A stretch of 64,000 nucleotides of DNA from Nocardioides sp. NBC_00368. GTDB lineage: Bacteria; Actinomycetota; Actinomycetes; Propionibacteriales; Nocardioidaceae. Position 1 is the first letter of the stretch. The number at the start of each line of letters is the position of its first letter. The translations under genes were made by a program, and so were the position numbers. The stretch spans positions 5,849,001 through 5,913,000 of the forward strand of contig NZ_CP107970.1 of the NCBI RefSeq assembly GCF_036090055.1, given 5' to 3'. A model generated the notes under the pieces. The model did no database searches. It saw only the letters and a list, made by a program, of their open reading frames with translations, and had not been told where the DNA came from. Below, in pieces: positions 44,873 to 52,471 of this stretch.

Positions 44873-45559
44873 ATGACAGTCAGCACCGGGCTCGCCGACC
44901 GCGTCGTCTCCGGGATCAAGGACCAGATCCTCGCCGGAGACCTCGCTCCGGGGGCGAAGCTGCCCTCGGAGTCCGACCTGGTCGCCACCTACGGGGTGTC
45001 CCGGACGGTGGCGCGCGAGGCGGTCACCCGCCTGCGCGCCGAAGGTCTGGTCGAGACCTTCCAGGGGCGCGGCTCGTTCGTCCTGGCGGTCCCGGCGCCC
45101 TCGCCGTTCGCACTGGAGTCCTCCGCGATCCGTACGCAGCACGACGTGCTCGACATGGTCGACTTCCGGCTCGGCGTGGAGTGTGAGGCGGCGGCCCTGG
45201 CCGCCGCCCACCTCGACGAGCAGGGATCGCGTGCGATCGAGGAGGCGCTCGCCGCGCTGGCCACCGCGCATCCCGACGGCGCGGTGGAGGCGGACTTCGC
45301 CTTCCACCGCGCCGTCGCGGCCGCAACCGGCAACCGCTTCTACCTCGACCTGATGGACTCGCTGGGTCCGATGATGATCATGCTGCCGCGCACCCGGCTC
45401 GGCGACGCCTACTCACCCAGCGACGCGCTCCACGTCGAGCGGGTGCAGCGCGAGCACGACAACATCGCCGCCGCCATCCTCTCCGGTGACGCCGACACCG
45501 CCCGGGCGGCGATGCGGGTGCACCTCGGCAGCACCCGCCGGCGTCTGCAGCAGCGTTGA
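44873..45559 (+). CDS. GntR-family regulator with FCD domain
   Basis: 228 residues from the ATG at 44873, eight bases after GGAGG; a start at 44846 is open but has no such site. Winged helix at about 1-75 (GAKLPSESDLVATYGVSRTVAREAVTRLRAEGLVE), then an FCD domain with DFRLGVECEAA, DFAFHRAVAAATGN and the late histidines EHDNIAAAILSGD and VHLGSTRRRL. Located after the dehydratase; regulators of this type commonly control uronate/aldarate genes. CGGCATGA at 44789-44796 pairs with TCATGCCG at 44824-44831, flanking the junction. Confidence 0.87.
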   Translation: MTVSTGLADRVVSGIKDQILAGDLAPGAKLPSESDLVATYGVSRTVAREAVTRLRAEGLVETFQGRGSFVLAVPAPSPFALESSAIRTQHDVLDMVDFRLGVECEAAALAAAHLDEQGSRAIEEALAALATAHPDGAVEADFAFHRAVAAATGNRFYLDLMDSLGPMMIMLPRTRLGDAYSPSDALHVERVQREHDNIAAAILSGDADTARAAMRVHLGSTRRRLQQR

Positions 45560-45560
45560 C

Positions 45561-45647
45561 GGTTGGTCTAGGTATGCAGACCAACCGTCGCTTCCCCGGC
45601 GGAGCTCCGCACGGGATGCGACGGTTCGGCTGCATACCTAGACGAAC
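45561..45647. repeat. 30-base inverted repeat between gntR and udh
   Basis: The left arm (45561-45591) and right arm (45618-45647) are complementary over about 27 of 30 bases, with TCTAGGTATGCAG as the longest shared block. Each arm also folds on itself: GGTTGGTCT with AGACCAACC on the left, GTTCG with CGAAC on the right. It lies between convergent genes, so it could terminate both, or be a dispersed repeat. Confidence 0.85.
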
Positions 45648-45664
45648 AGACCGCACCGCCGGCG

Positions 45665-46486
45665 CTACTTCATGTGCTCCCCGAGCGGGGTGAAGCAGAA
45701 CTTCCCGCCCGCCAGCCGCTCCTCGGGCCCCTGCGGGCCGTCGTCGACCGCGTCGCCGAGCAACTCCGCGGCGTAGACCTCGGAGTCGTCCTGCGGGTGG
45801 TAGCCGATCGCTTCGCCCTCGGCCAGCGACCACCAGCGCCGGGTGTTGCGGGAGGTGCCCCACACCACCCGGAAGCCGGGCTCCGGGGTGGCCAGGCAGG
45901 CCTCGAGGAGCCGGGCGCCGTCGTCGGGCGACATCCACGTCCACAGCGACCGGCGGTCCCACGGCTTCTCGAAGCACGAGCCGATCCGCAGCGCGGTCAC
46001 GTCGATGCCGTATCGGTCGTGGAAGAGGCTCCCGAGGGCCTCCATCGCGACCTTGCTGACCCCGTAGTAGGTGTCCGGGCGCGGGACGGCATCCGCCGGA
46101 AGGCCGCCATCGGGGGCATCGGCGATCTCGTAGAAGCCGGCCGCGTGGTTGCTGGAGGCGAGCACGACCCGCGCCACCCCGGCGTCCCGGGCGGCCTCCA
46201 AGACCACGCGGGTGCCGTCGATGTTGGCCGAGAGGATGTCGTCCCAGGGGGCCTCGACGCTGATGCCGCCCAGATGGATGATCGCTTCGACGCCCTCGCA
46301 GGCGGCGCGCATCGCGGCCTCGTCGGTCACCGACGCCTCGACGACCTCGACCGCCTCGCCCTCGGCGGGGGGCTCGGGACGTACGACGTCGAGGAGGCGC
46401 AGCACCCGGCCCTCACGGGCGAGCCGGCTGCGCATCATCCGACCCACGCCGCCGCTGGCCCCGGTGATCAGAACGACCTGGCTCAT
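45665..46486 (-). CDS. udh: Uronate dehydrogenase (NAD-dependent)
   Basis: 273 residues. TGASGGVGRMM (8-18) binds NAD; ASSNHAAGFYE and RPDTYYGVSKVAMEALGSLFHDRYG contain Tyr141 and Lys145; RIGSCFEKPWDRRSLWTWMSPDD is a hallmark of Udh. The enzyme oxidises D-galacturonate or D-glucuronate to the aldaric lactone, which opens to galactarate or glucarate. It is the last gene of a minus-strand operon behind a TRAP transporter, with an ATGA overlap. The rest of the pathway is encoded at 43.7 kb and at 50.8-62.7 kb. Confidence 0.92.
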   Translation of the reverse strand: MSQVVLITGASGGVGRMMRSRLAREGRVLRLLDVVRPEPPAEGEAVEVVEASVTDEAAMRAACEGVEAIIHLGGISVEAPWDDILSANIDGTRVVLEAARDAGVARVVLASSNHAAGFYEIADAPDGGLPADAVPRPDTYYGVSKVAMEALGSLFHDRYGIDVTALRIGSCFEKPWDRRSLWTWMSPDDGARLLEACLATPEPGFRVVWGTSRNTRRWWSLAEGEAIGYHPQDDSEVYAAELLGDAVDDGPQGPEERLAGGKFCFTPLGEHMK

Positions 46487-47532
46487 GCGCTGCGCAGCTC
46501 CTCGACGGCATCGATGTAGGTGCCGAGGTCGGCGCCGTGCTTGTCGATGACGGACCTGGTCGCCTCGCGCCACGGGGTGAGGTCGGTGATCTCGTTGATC
46601 GTGACGCCCTCGCCCCGCAGCTTCTCCAGGTCGGCCTCGACCTGGGCGTCCCACTTCTCGCGCTGGAACGGCGCGGCCTCGTCGGCCGCCTTCTGGAGGG
46701 CCTCCTGGTCCGCGGAGTCGAGCCCGTCCCAGGTGTCCTTGTTGATGAGCAGCACCTCGGCGACGCGCATGTGCCGGTCGAGGGTGTAGTTCTTCGCGAC
46801 CTCGTAGTGGGAGGCGGAGTAGTAGGACGGCTCGTTGTTCTCGGCGCCGTCGAGCAGCCCGCTCTGCAGCGAGCTGTAGACCTCGCCGTAGTCCATCGGG
46901 GTGGGGGAGCCGCCGAGAGCCTTGACGAAGTCGATCTGCACCTGCGACTCCTGCACCCGGATCTTGAGCCCCTTGACGTCGGCCGGCGCCTTGATGGGCT
47001 TCTTGGAGGTGTAGAAGCTGCGGGCGCCCGGGTCGAAGTAGCCCAGCCCCTTGAAGCCGGCGCCCTCGGCCTCGCCGAGCAGCTTCTTGCCGTTCTCGCT
47101 GTCCAGGAAGCGCCACAGGTGGTCGGCGTCGTCGAAGAGGTAGGGCAGGCTGAACAGCCCCATCGCGGGGACGAACTCGCCCATCGGGGCCGAGCTGATC
47201 CGGGTCATCTCGATCGAGCCCATCTGCACCTGCTCGATCGCGTCGGACTCCTCGCCGAGCTGGGCGTTGGGGTAGACCTGGATCTTGATGCGGCCGTCGG
47301 TGTACTTCTCGGCCAGCTCGGCGAACTTCTTGTCGCCCAGGGTGGTCGGGTAGTCGTCGGGGTGGGTCTCGGCCAGCTTGAAGGTCTTCGAGCCGTCGCC
47401 TCCGCCGCTGCCGCGCAGCGACCCGCCGCCGCACGCGCTGAGCGCGAGGCCGCCGGCGACCGCCGCGGCACCGAAGGCGCCGGCCTTGAACAGGGAGCGC
47501 CGGGCGACCGGCTGGGGGGATGTGGTGTTCAC
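46483..47532 (-). CDS. TRAP transporter solute-binding protein (DctP family)
   Basis: 349 residues from a GTG with AAAGGA upstream. The N-terminus has a twin-arginine motif (RRSLFK) and a lipobox ending LSAC at about residue 34, so it is probably a Tat-exported lipoprotein. The DctP body follows: LAETHPDDYPTTLGDKKFAELAEKYTDGRIKIQVYPNAQLGEE, then GLKIRVQESQVQIDFVKALGGSPTPMDYGEVYSSLQSGLLDGAENN. With DctM and DctQ it makes a tripartite importer, presumably for a hexuronate or aldarate given the downstream udh. Confidence 0.92.
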   Translation of the reverse strand: MNTTSPQPVARRSLFKAGAFGAAAVAGGLALSACGGGSLRGSGGGDGSKTFKLAETHPDDYPTTLGDKKFAELAEKYTDGRIKIQVYPNAQLGEESDAIEQVQMGSIEMTRISSAPMGEFVPAMGLFSLPYLFDDADHLWRFLDSENGKKLLGEAEGAGFKGLGYFDPGARSFYTSKKPIKAPADVKGLKIRVQESQVQIDFVKALGGSPTPMDYGEVYSSLQSGLLDGAENNEPSYYSASHYEVAKNYTLDRHMRVAEVLLINKDTWDGLDSADQEALQKAADEAAPFQREKWDAQVEADLEKLRGEGVTINEITDLTPWREATRSVIDKHGADLGTYIDAVEELRSA

Positions 47533-47568
47533 GGATGGTTCCTTTCGATGGTGACTACTTGTCGCGGT

Positions 47569-48864
47569 TCATTGGCCCAGCGCATCGGGGAGCGCGAGCG
47601 AGAAGAACGGGACGTACGTGATCAGCAGCAGGACGACGAGCATCGGGATGAGGAAGAGGCCGACGGTCTTGATGACCTTCTCGATGGACGTACGTCCGAT
47701 GGCGCAGCCGACGAAGAGGACGTTGCCGACCGGCGGAGTGATCAGGCCGATGGCCAGGTTGAAGACGAGCATGATCCCGAACTGGACCGGGTCCATGCCG
47801 AGTCCGGTGGCGACCGGCAGCAGGATCGGCGTCATGATCACGATCAGCGGCGCCATGTCCATGATCGCGCCGAGGGCGAGGAGCAGCAGGTTGACCAGCA
47901 GCAGGACGACGACGATGTTGTCGGAGATGCCGAGCAGCGCGTCGGTGGCCAGCGCCGGCACCTGCAGGAAGGCCAGGAAGTAGCCGAAGGCTCCGGCCGC
48001 GGCGATGATGAACAGCACCACGCCGAGGGTGCGCAGGCTGCTCTGCAGGATCGGCACCATCGCCTTGAGCGGCAGGTCGCGATAGACGAAGAAGGTCAGG
48101 ACGAAGGCGTACAGGCAGGCGATCGCCGCCGACTCGGTCGCGGTGAAGACGCCGCTCAGGATGCCGCCCAGGATGATCACCGGCATGAGCAGACTGAGCA
48201 GCCCCTCGCCGATGATCTTCGGTACGTCCTCGAGCGGGACCAGCTCCTCCTTCGGGTAGCCGCGCTTGACCGCCAGGATGTACGCCATCACCATCAGCGC
48301 CGCGCCGAGCAGGATCCCGGGCAGGATGCCGGCGGTGAACAGGGCGCCGATGGAGACGCCGCCCGCGGCCATCGAGTAGATGATCAGGTTGTGGCTCGGC
48401 GGGATCATGACCGCCTGGGTGGCGCCGGAGACGGTGACCGCGACGGCGTAGTCGGTGTCGTAGCCGCGCTTCTTCATCATCGGGATGGTCACCGAGCCGA
48501 TCGCGGAGACGTCGGCGACCGAGGAGCCGGACAGGGCGCCGAAGAAGGTGCTGGCGCCGATGTTGACCATCCCCAGGCCGCCGCGGACCCAGCCGACGAG
48601 CAGGCCGGCGAGGGCGATGAGCCGGCGGGAGATGCCCCCGGCGCCCATGATCTCGCCGCCGAGGATGAAGAACGGGATGGCCAGCAGGGCGAAGGTGTCG
48701 AGACCGGCGACCATCCGCTGGCCGACGACGGTCAGCGGGAGGCCGATGTAGAGCGCCTCGAAGAGGGCGGCCAGGGCGAGGGCCAGGGCGACGGGGATGC
48801 GCAGCAGGATCAGGACGACGAAGCTGCCCAGCAGGATGGTGATGGCAAGGGGGTCGATAGGCAT
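47569..48864 (-). CDS. TRAP transporter large permease (DctM)
   Basis: 431 residues of almost continuous hydrophobic helices. AIPFFILGGEIMGAGGISRRLIALAGLLVGWVRGGLGMVNI and GSVTIPMMKKRGYD are standard DctM segments. LPVATGLGMDPVQFGIMLVFNLAIGLITPPVGNVLFV is the second-half repeat with the TPPVG turn. AAGGA precedes the ATG. It forms the sodium-driven translocation unit with the neighbouring DctQ and DctP. Confidence 0.94.
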   Translation of the reverse strand: MPIDPLAITILLGSFVVLILLRIPVALALALAALFEALYIGLPLTVVGQRMVAGLDTFALLAIPFFILGGEIMGAGGISRRLIALAGLLVGWVRGGLGMVNIGASTFFGALSGSSVADVSAIGSVTIPMMKKRGYDTDYAVAVTVSGATQAVMIPPSHNLIIYSMAAGGVSIGALFTAGILPGILLGAALMVMAYILAVKRGYPKEELVPLEDVPKIIGEGLLSLLMPVIILGGILSGVFTATESAAIACLYAFVLTFFVYRDLPLKAMVPILQSSLRTLGVVLFIIAAAGAFGYFLAFLQVPALATDALLGISDNIVVVLLLVNLLLLALGAIMDMAPLIVIMTPILLPVATGLGMDPVQFGIMLVFNLAIGLITPPVGNVLFVGCAIGRTSIEKVIKTVGLFLIPMLVVLLLITYVPFFSLALPDALGQ

Positions 48865-48890
48865 GGGGGAGTCCTTCGGCTTTCGGCGGC

Positions 48891-49415
48891 TCAGCCGAGC
48901 TCGGCGGCATCGTCAGGCTCGGCGTAGCGCGGGGTGCTGATGCCGAAGGCCTGGAGGACGGTGTAGAGGATGAGCATGGCGCCGGCGACCGGCATCATCA
49001 GGTAGAGGACGCTGCGAGGGAGCCCGGTGCCGGGCAGAGTGGCGGCTTGGGCGTCGGCGACGAACTGGCTGCCCTGGACGATCAGGAAGAGCCCGAAGCC
49101 GAGCAGCAGCACCTGGACGACGCGGTCGATCACCGACCGGAGCACCGCGGGGAACCTGTCCACCAGGAAGGTCACCGCGATGTGGGCGCCCTCGCGGAAG
49201 CCGATCGTGGCGCCGAGGAAGCCGACCCAGACCAGCAGGATCCGGGCGCTCTCCTCGCTCCAGCTGGGGGAGTTGCTCAGCACCTCGCGGCTGAACACCT
49301 GCCACAGCACGATCAGCAGCGTGGCGACCAGACACACGATGCAGAAGACCTCGAAGACCAGGTCGACCGCGCGCCAGGTGCGCCTGAGGGTGCGGTTCTC
49401 GCCGAGCGTGTTCAT
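48891..49415 (-). CDS. TRAP transporter small permease (DctQ)
   Basis: 174 residues with four membrane segments. FEVFCIVCLVATLLIVLWQVFSREVLSNSPSWSEESARILLVWVGFLGATIGFREGAHIAV is the DctQ core. Its start overlaps the stop of the upstream conserved protein gene (ATGA), and dctM begins 27 bases later, so the transporter and that protein form one transcript. Confidence 0.92.
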   Translation of the reverse strand: MNTLGENRTLRRTWRAVDLVFEVFCIVCLVATLLIVLWQVFSREVLSNSPSWSEESARILLVWVGFLGATIGFREGAHIAVTFLVDRFPAVLRSVIDRVVQVLLLGFGLFLIVQGSQFVADAQAATLPGTGLPRSVLYLMMPVAGAMLILYTVLQAFGISTPRYAEPDDAAELG

Positions 49416-50626
49416 GCCTGCACTCCGTCCTCGTCGCGGCGGTGGGGGATCTCGGTCGCCTCGGCGAGCAGGTGCTGCCTGTCCGCGCCCGCCAGACCGA
49501 GGTGGTAGAGGTGGATCTGGTCGATCCCGGCGTCGACCAGGGCCCGCACATGGCCACCGAAGGCGTCCTCGGTGGTGGGCGGGAGGACGGTGACGTACGC
49601 AGCGGCCGCTGCCCTGCCGTCGACCGCCTGGACGAGCCGGCGCCCGGTCTCCACCGATGCCTCGGTGGTTGGCCAGCAGAAGGAGACGACCAGGTCGACG
49701 TCGTCGGCGGTGGTCGGGGTGAGCCCGGGGCTGGCCCCGGTCGCCCAGGGGTCGGGCTGGGCGTGCAGCGCGATCTCGACGAGGTCGGGGGCGGCCTCGC
49801 GGACGGCCGCGATCACCCGGTGGCGGAGCTCGTCTGCCGCGGCGTGGCGGGACTCGAGGATGACGTCCAGGGCCTTCGCGTCGACGGCGTCGACGGCGTC
49901 GTCGGAGGCGGCTGCGCCGGTGGCGGCGCGCAGGGCCGCGACGGTGGCATCGGCGTCGAGCCCGCGGCCGTTCCAGTCCTCGCGGCAGGCCGCGCAGCAG
50001 CAGATCGAGAGCAGCTGCTGGGTGGCGGCGTCGTAGGCCCCGTCGGTCTTCTCGTGGTGGCCGCCGTGGCCGAACCCGAGCTGGCCGCAGGCCTCCAGGA
50101 TGGCCGTGGAGGTTGGGGTGTCGCGGACGGCCTCGGCGGCGAGGGTCTCCGCGTAGTGGCGGACCTCCTCGTGGCGGGCGCACAGCGCGTAGGGGTACGG
50201 CTCGTCCCAGCAGTTGACGACGGCGAGGTCCGGGTTGGCCTCACCGAGCCGTGTCGAGTGGGTCAGCACGATCCAGGCGGCGACCTCGAACCCCTCCTCG
50301 GCGAGGATCGCGGCGGCCTCGCCGTAGGGGTCCGCGGCGGCGACCCAGGTCGCGCTCGGCGGCACCAGTCGGGCGCCGCCCCAGGCCTCGGGGCGCACCG
50401 GCCTGTAGAGGGCCGCGCTGCGGGCCTCGACGATCCGGTGCTCGGGGTGGAGCGGGGTCGCGGCGCGCGTGGTGTGATAGGCCGCCGCGAGGGCGACCTT
50501 CGAGACTCCGAGGCCCCGGGCGCGATCGGCGAACGTCGGGTCGCCGATCACGTCCCAGGGGTAGGCGTAGCCGACGACCGGAACCGGCGGTGTCGCCGTG
50601 GTCTCGCCCGCATCGATCTGTGTCAC
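49412..50626 (-). CDS. Conserved protein of unknown function, probable TIM barrel with cysteine cluster
   Basis: 404 residues from a GTG with AGGAG nine bases upstream. Strands such as VPVVGYAYPWDVI, KVALAAAYHTTRA, FEVAAWIVLTHS, LVEIALHAQP, DLVVSFCWP, AAAYVTVLPP and IDQIHLYHLGL alternate with helices as in glycosidase-like barrels. NCWDEPYPYALC (about 138-149), GHGGHHEK (187-193) and SICCCAACREDW (208-218) could build a metal site or a substrate pocket. It heads the TRAP-udh operon, coupled to dctQ. That position implies a role in uronate uptake or processing, but I do not recognise a characterised family. Confidence 0.8.
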   Translation of the reverse strand: MTQIDAGETTATPPVPVVGYAYPWDVIGDPTFADRARGLGVSKVALAAAYHTTRAATPLHPEHRIVEARSAALYRPVRPEAWGGARLVPPSATWVAAADPYGEAAAILAEEGFEVAAWIVLTHSTRLGEANPDLAVVNCWDEPYPYALCARHEEVRHYAETLAAEAVRDTPTSTAILEACGQLGFGHGGHHEKTDGAYDAATQQLLSICCCAACREDWNGRGLDADATVAALRAATGAAASDDAVDAVDAKALDVILESRHAAADELRHRVIAAVREAAPDLVEIALHAQPDPWATGASPGLTPTTADDVDLVVSFCWPTTEASVETGRRLVQAVDGRAAAAAYVTVLPPTTEDAFGGHVRALVDAGIDQIHLYHLGLAGADRQHLLAEATEIPHRRDEDGVQA

Positions 50627-50652
50627 CGGTGGCAGCTCCTGGCTCGTCGTTC

Positions 50653-50684
50653 TGTGACCGGGGCCACGTGTGGCCCCGGTCACA
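50653..50684 (-). terminator. 14-bp perfect hairpin between gudD-like gene and the TRAP operon
   Basis: TGTGACCGGGGCCA (50653-50666) pairs with TGGCCCCGGTCACA (50671-50684). No T-run on either side. It may terminate the minus-strand dehydratase transcript. It also lies between the LysR-type box at 50698 and the downstream start at 50626, so it would be in the leader of the TRAP operon. Confidence 0.6.
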
Positions 50685-50697
50685 GGAGACTGTCAGG

Positions 50698-50719
50698 ATT
50701 GGCGATTCGTGTCCAAGCC
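50698..50719. promoter_or_regulatory. LysR-type box upstream of the TRAP operon
   Basis: ATTGG-N10-CCAAG (50698-50717) is a T-N11-A type interrupted palindrome. Over 21 bases from TTGGCGAT to CCAAGCC it matches the box at 55619-55639 at 18 positions. On the minus strand TTGGAC (complement of 50711-50716) could be a -35 for the downstream operon. Confidence 0.6.
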
Positions 50720-50763
50720 GAATATCGCATTAGGCGATGCCCTGAGGGTATCGCCAGTGGCGG

Positions 50764-52053
50764 TCACCAGCGCGACGTGTTCGGCGTGAAGTCCGGCTCG
50801 ATCGTACGCATGTAGACGGTGTCCTCCCGGCGGCGCACGCCGCAGCCGAGGTACTGCTCGTGGAGCTCGCCGAGGAGGTCGCGGTCGAGCTCGACCCCCA
50901 GGCCCGGACCTGTCGGCACCGCGATCGCGCCCTGCTCGAAGTCGAGCACCCCGGGGCGTACGACGTCCTGGGTCTTCCACGGGTAGTGGGTGTCGCAGGC
51001 GTAGGTCAGGTTGGGGGTCGCGGCGGCGAGGTGGACCATCGCGGCCAGCGAGACGCCGAGATGGGAGTTGCTGTGCATCGACAGACCCATCCCGAAGGTG
51101 TCGGCGATGCCGCCCAGCAGCGCCGACCGGCGCAGCCCGCCCCACAGGTGGTGGTCGGAGAGCACGATCTGCACCGCGTCGGCCGCGATCGCGGGCTCGA
51201 GGTGCTCGAAGGCGATGACGCACATGTTGGTGGCCAGGGGTACGTCGGTGCGGGCCGCGACCTGCGCCATCCCCTCGATCCCGGGGGTGGGGTCCTCGAG
51301 GTACTCGACGACGCCGGCGAGCCGCTCGGCGACCTTCACCGACGTCTCCGGGGTCCAGGCGCCGTTGGGGTCCAGCCGCAGCGGCAGGTCCGGGAAGGCA
51401 TCGCGGAGCGCCTCGATCGCGGCGCACTCCTCGTCGGGATGGAACACCCCGCCCTTCAGCTTGAGCGAGCCGAAGCCCCAGCCATCGACCATCCGCTTCG
51501 CCTGCGCGACGATCTGATCGGGGTTCAGCGCCTCGCCCCACGCGTCGTCGGGCCGGCCCGGGTGGCCGGCCCACTTGTAGAACAGGTAGCCGCTGAACGG
51601 CACCCGGTCGCGTACCGCGCCACCGAGCAGGTCGCTGACCGGTCGGCCCGCCTCGCGGGCGACCAGGTCGAGGCAGGCGACCTCGAAGGGGGAGTAGACG
51701 GTGTCGACCGCCGAGGAGACGTCGAGCATGCCACCGAAGGAGGCACCCGCCCCGCCGGTCTCCTTGCCGAGCACGTCGACGACGAGCCGTCGCAGGCCGT
51801 GGGTGTCGTAGGGGTCTCGTCCTGGCAGCGCGGCGGCGACGGCGTCGAGGCGGGCGAGGTGGGTCTCGTCGGCGTACGTCTCCCCGAGCCCGACCAGGCC
51901 GGTGTCGGTGTGGAGCTCGACGATCGCGCGCAGCGCCCAGGGCTGGTGGACGCCGACCACGTTGAGCAGCGGCGGGTCGGCGAACGCGACCGGCGTGACG
52001 ACGACCCTCGAGATCCGGCTGCCGTTGGGGCTGGCGTTGGGTCCGCGGCTCAT
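50764..52053 (-). CDS. Glucarate dehydratase-family enzyme (enolase superfamily)
   Basis: 429 residues. The catalytic set of glucarate dehydratase is intact: K198-x-K200 (SLKLKGG), Asp228 (LDPNG), Glu253 (LEDP), Asn276 (ATNMC), Asp300 (SDHH) and His327 (MHSNSHLG). It dehydrates D-glucarate to 5-dehydro-4-deoxy-D-glucarate. A second, more GudD-like copy is at 61.4 kb, so this one may prefer a different diacid. The start overlaps the UspA stop by ATGA. It closes a minus-strand operon with a TTT transporter. Confidence 0.88.
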   Translation of the reverse strand: MSRGPNASPNGSRISRVVVTPVAFADPPLLNVVGVHQPWALRAIVELHTDTGLVGLGETYADETHLARLDAVAAALPGRDPYDTHGLRRLVVDVLGKETGGAGASFGGMLDVSSAVDTVYSPFEVACLDLVAREAGRPVSDLLGGAVRDRVPFSGYLFYKWAGHPGRPDDAWGEALNPDQIVAQAKRMVDGWGFGSLKLKGGVFHPDEECAAIEALRDAFPDLPLRLDPNGAWTPETSVKVAERLAGVVEYLEDPTPGIEGMAQVAARTDVPLATNMCVIAFEHLEPAIAADAVQIVLSDHHLWGGLRRSALLGGIADTFGMGLSMHSNSHLGVSLAAMVHLAAATPNLTYACDTHYPWKTQDVVRPGVLDFEQGAIAVPTGPGLGVELDRDLLGELHEQYLGCGVRRREDTVYMRTIEPDFTPNTSRW

Positions 52054-52445
52054 GCGGTCGGCTTCACGGCGAGGACGGGCACGCCGGCGTCGAGCAGGAT
52101 GCGCTGGGCGTCGCTGCCCAGCAACGCCTTGCCGACCGGCGAGCGGCGGCGCAGGCCGATCACGATCAGCCGGGCTCCCGTCTCGGCAGCCAGCGTGTCG
52201 AAGGTCTCCACCACGTCGGCTCCGTGCGTGGTGTGGTCGACCCGGGCGCTCACCCCGGCCTCGGCGGCGCGGGCGACGAGCTTCGCGGCCGCCGCCTCGT
52301 CGACCAGGTCGGCGTCCACGGTCGCCCCACGGCGCGGGCTGTTGACGATGACGACGTCGTCGCCGCGCGCCGCCGCCTCGGCCAGGCCGGCCTCGAGGGC
52401 CGCCTCACCTACCGGTGTGGGTACGTAGCCGATCAGGATGGTCAT
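52050..52445 (-). CDS. Universal stress protein (UspA) family
   Basis: 131 residues. TILIGYVPTPVGEAALEAGLAEAAARG opens the Rossmann-like fold. GLRRRSPVGKALLGSDAQRILLDAGVPVLAVK carries the G-x9-GS ATP-binding pattern. Lies between the TTT transporter and the glucarate dehydratase, 26 bases after tctA and coupled to the dehydratase. Usp genes are often embedded in tricarboxylate-type transporter operons; the role is probably regulatory and unknown here. Confidence 0.9.
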   Translation of the reverse strand: MTILIGYVPTPVGEAALEAGLAEAAARGDDVVIVNSPRRGATVDADLVDEAAAAKLVARAAEAGVSARVDHTTHGADVVETFDTLAAETGARLIVIGLRRRSPVGKALLGSDAQRILLDAGVPVLAVKPTA

Positions 52446-52471
52446 GGTGTGCCTCTCTCAGCGGGTCGGGC

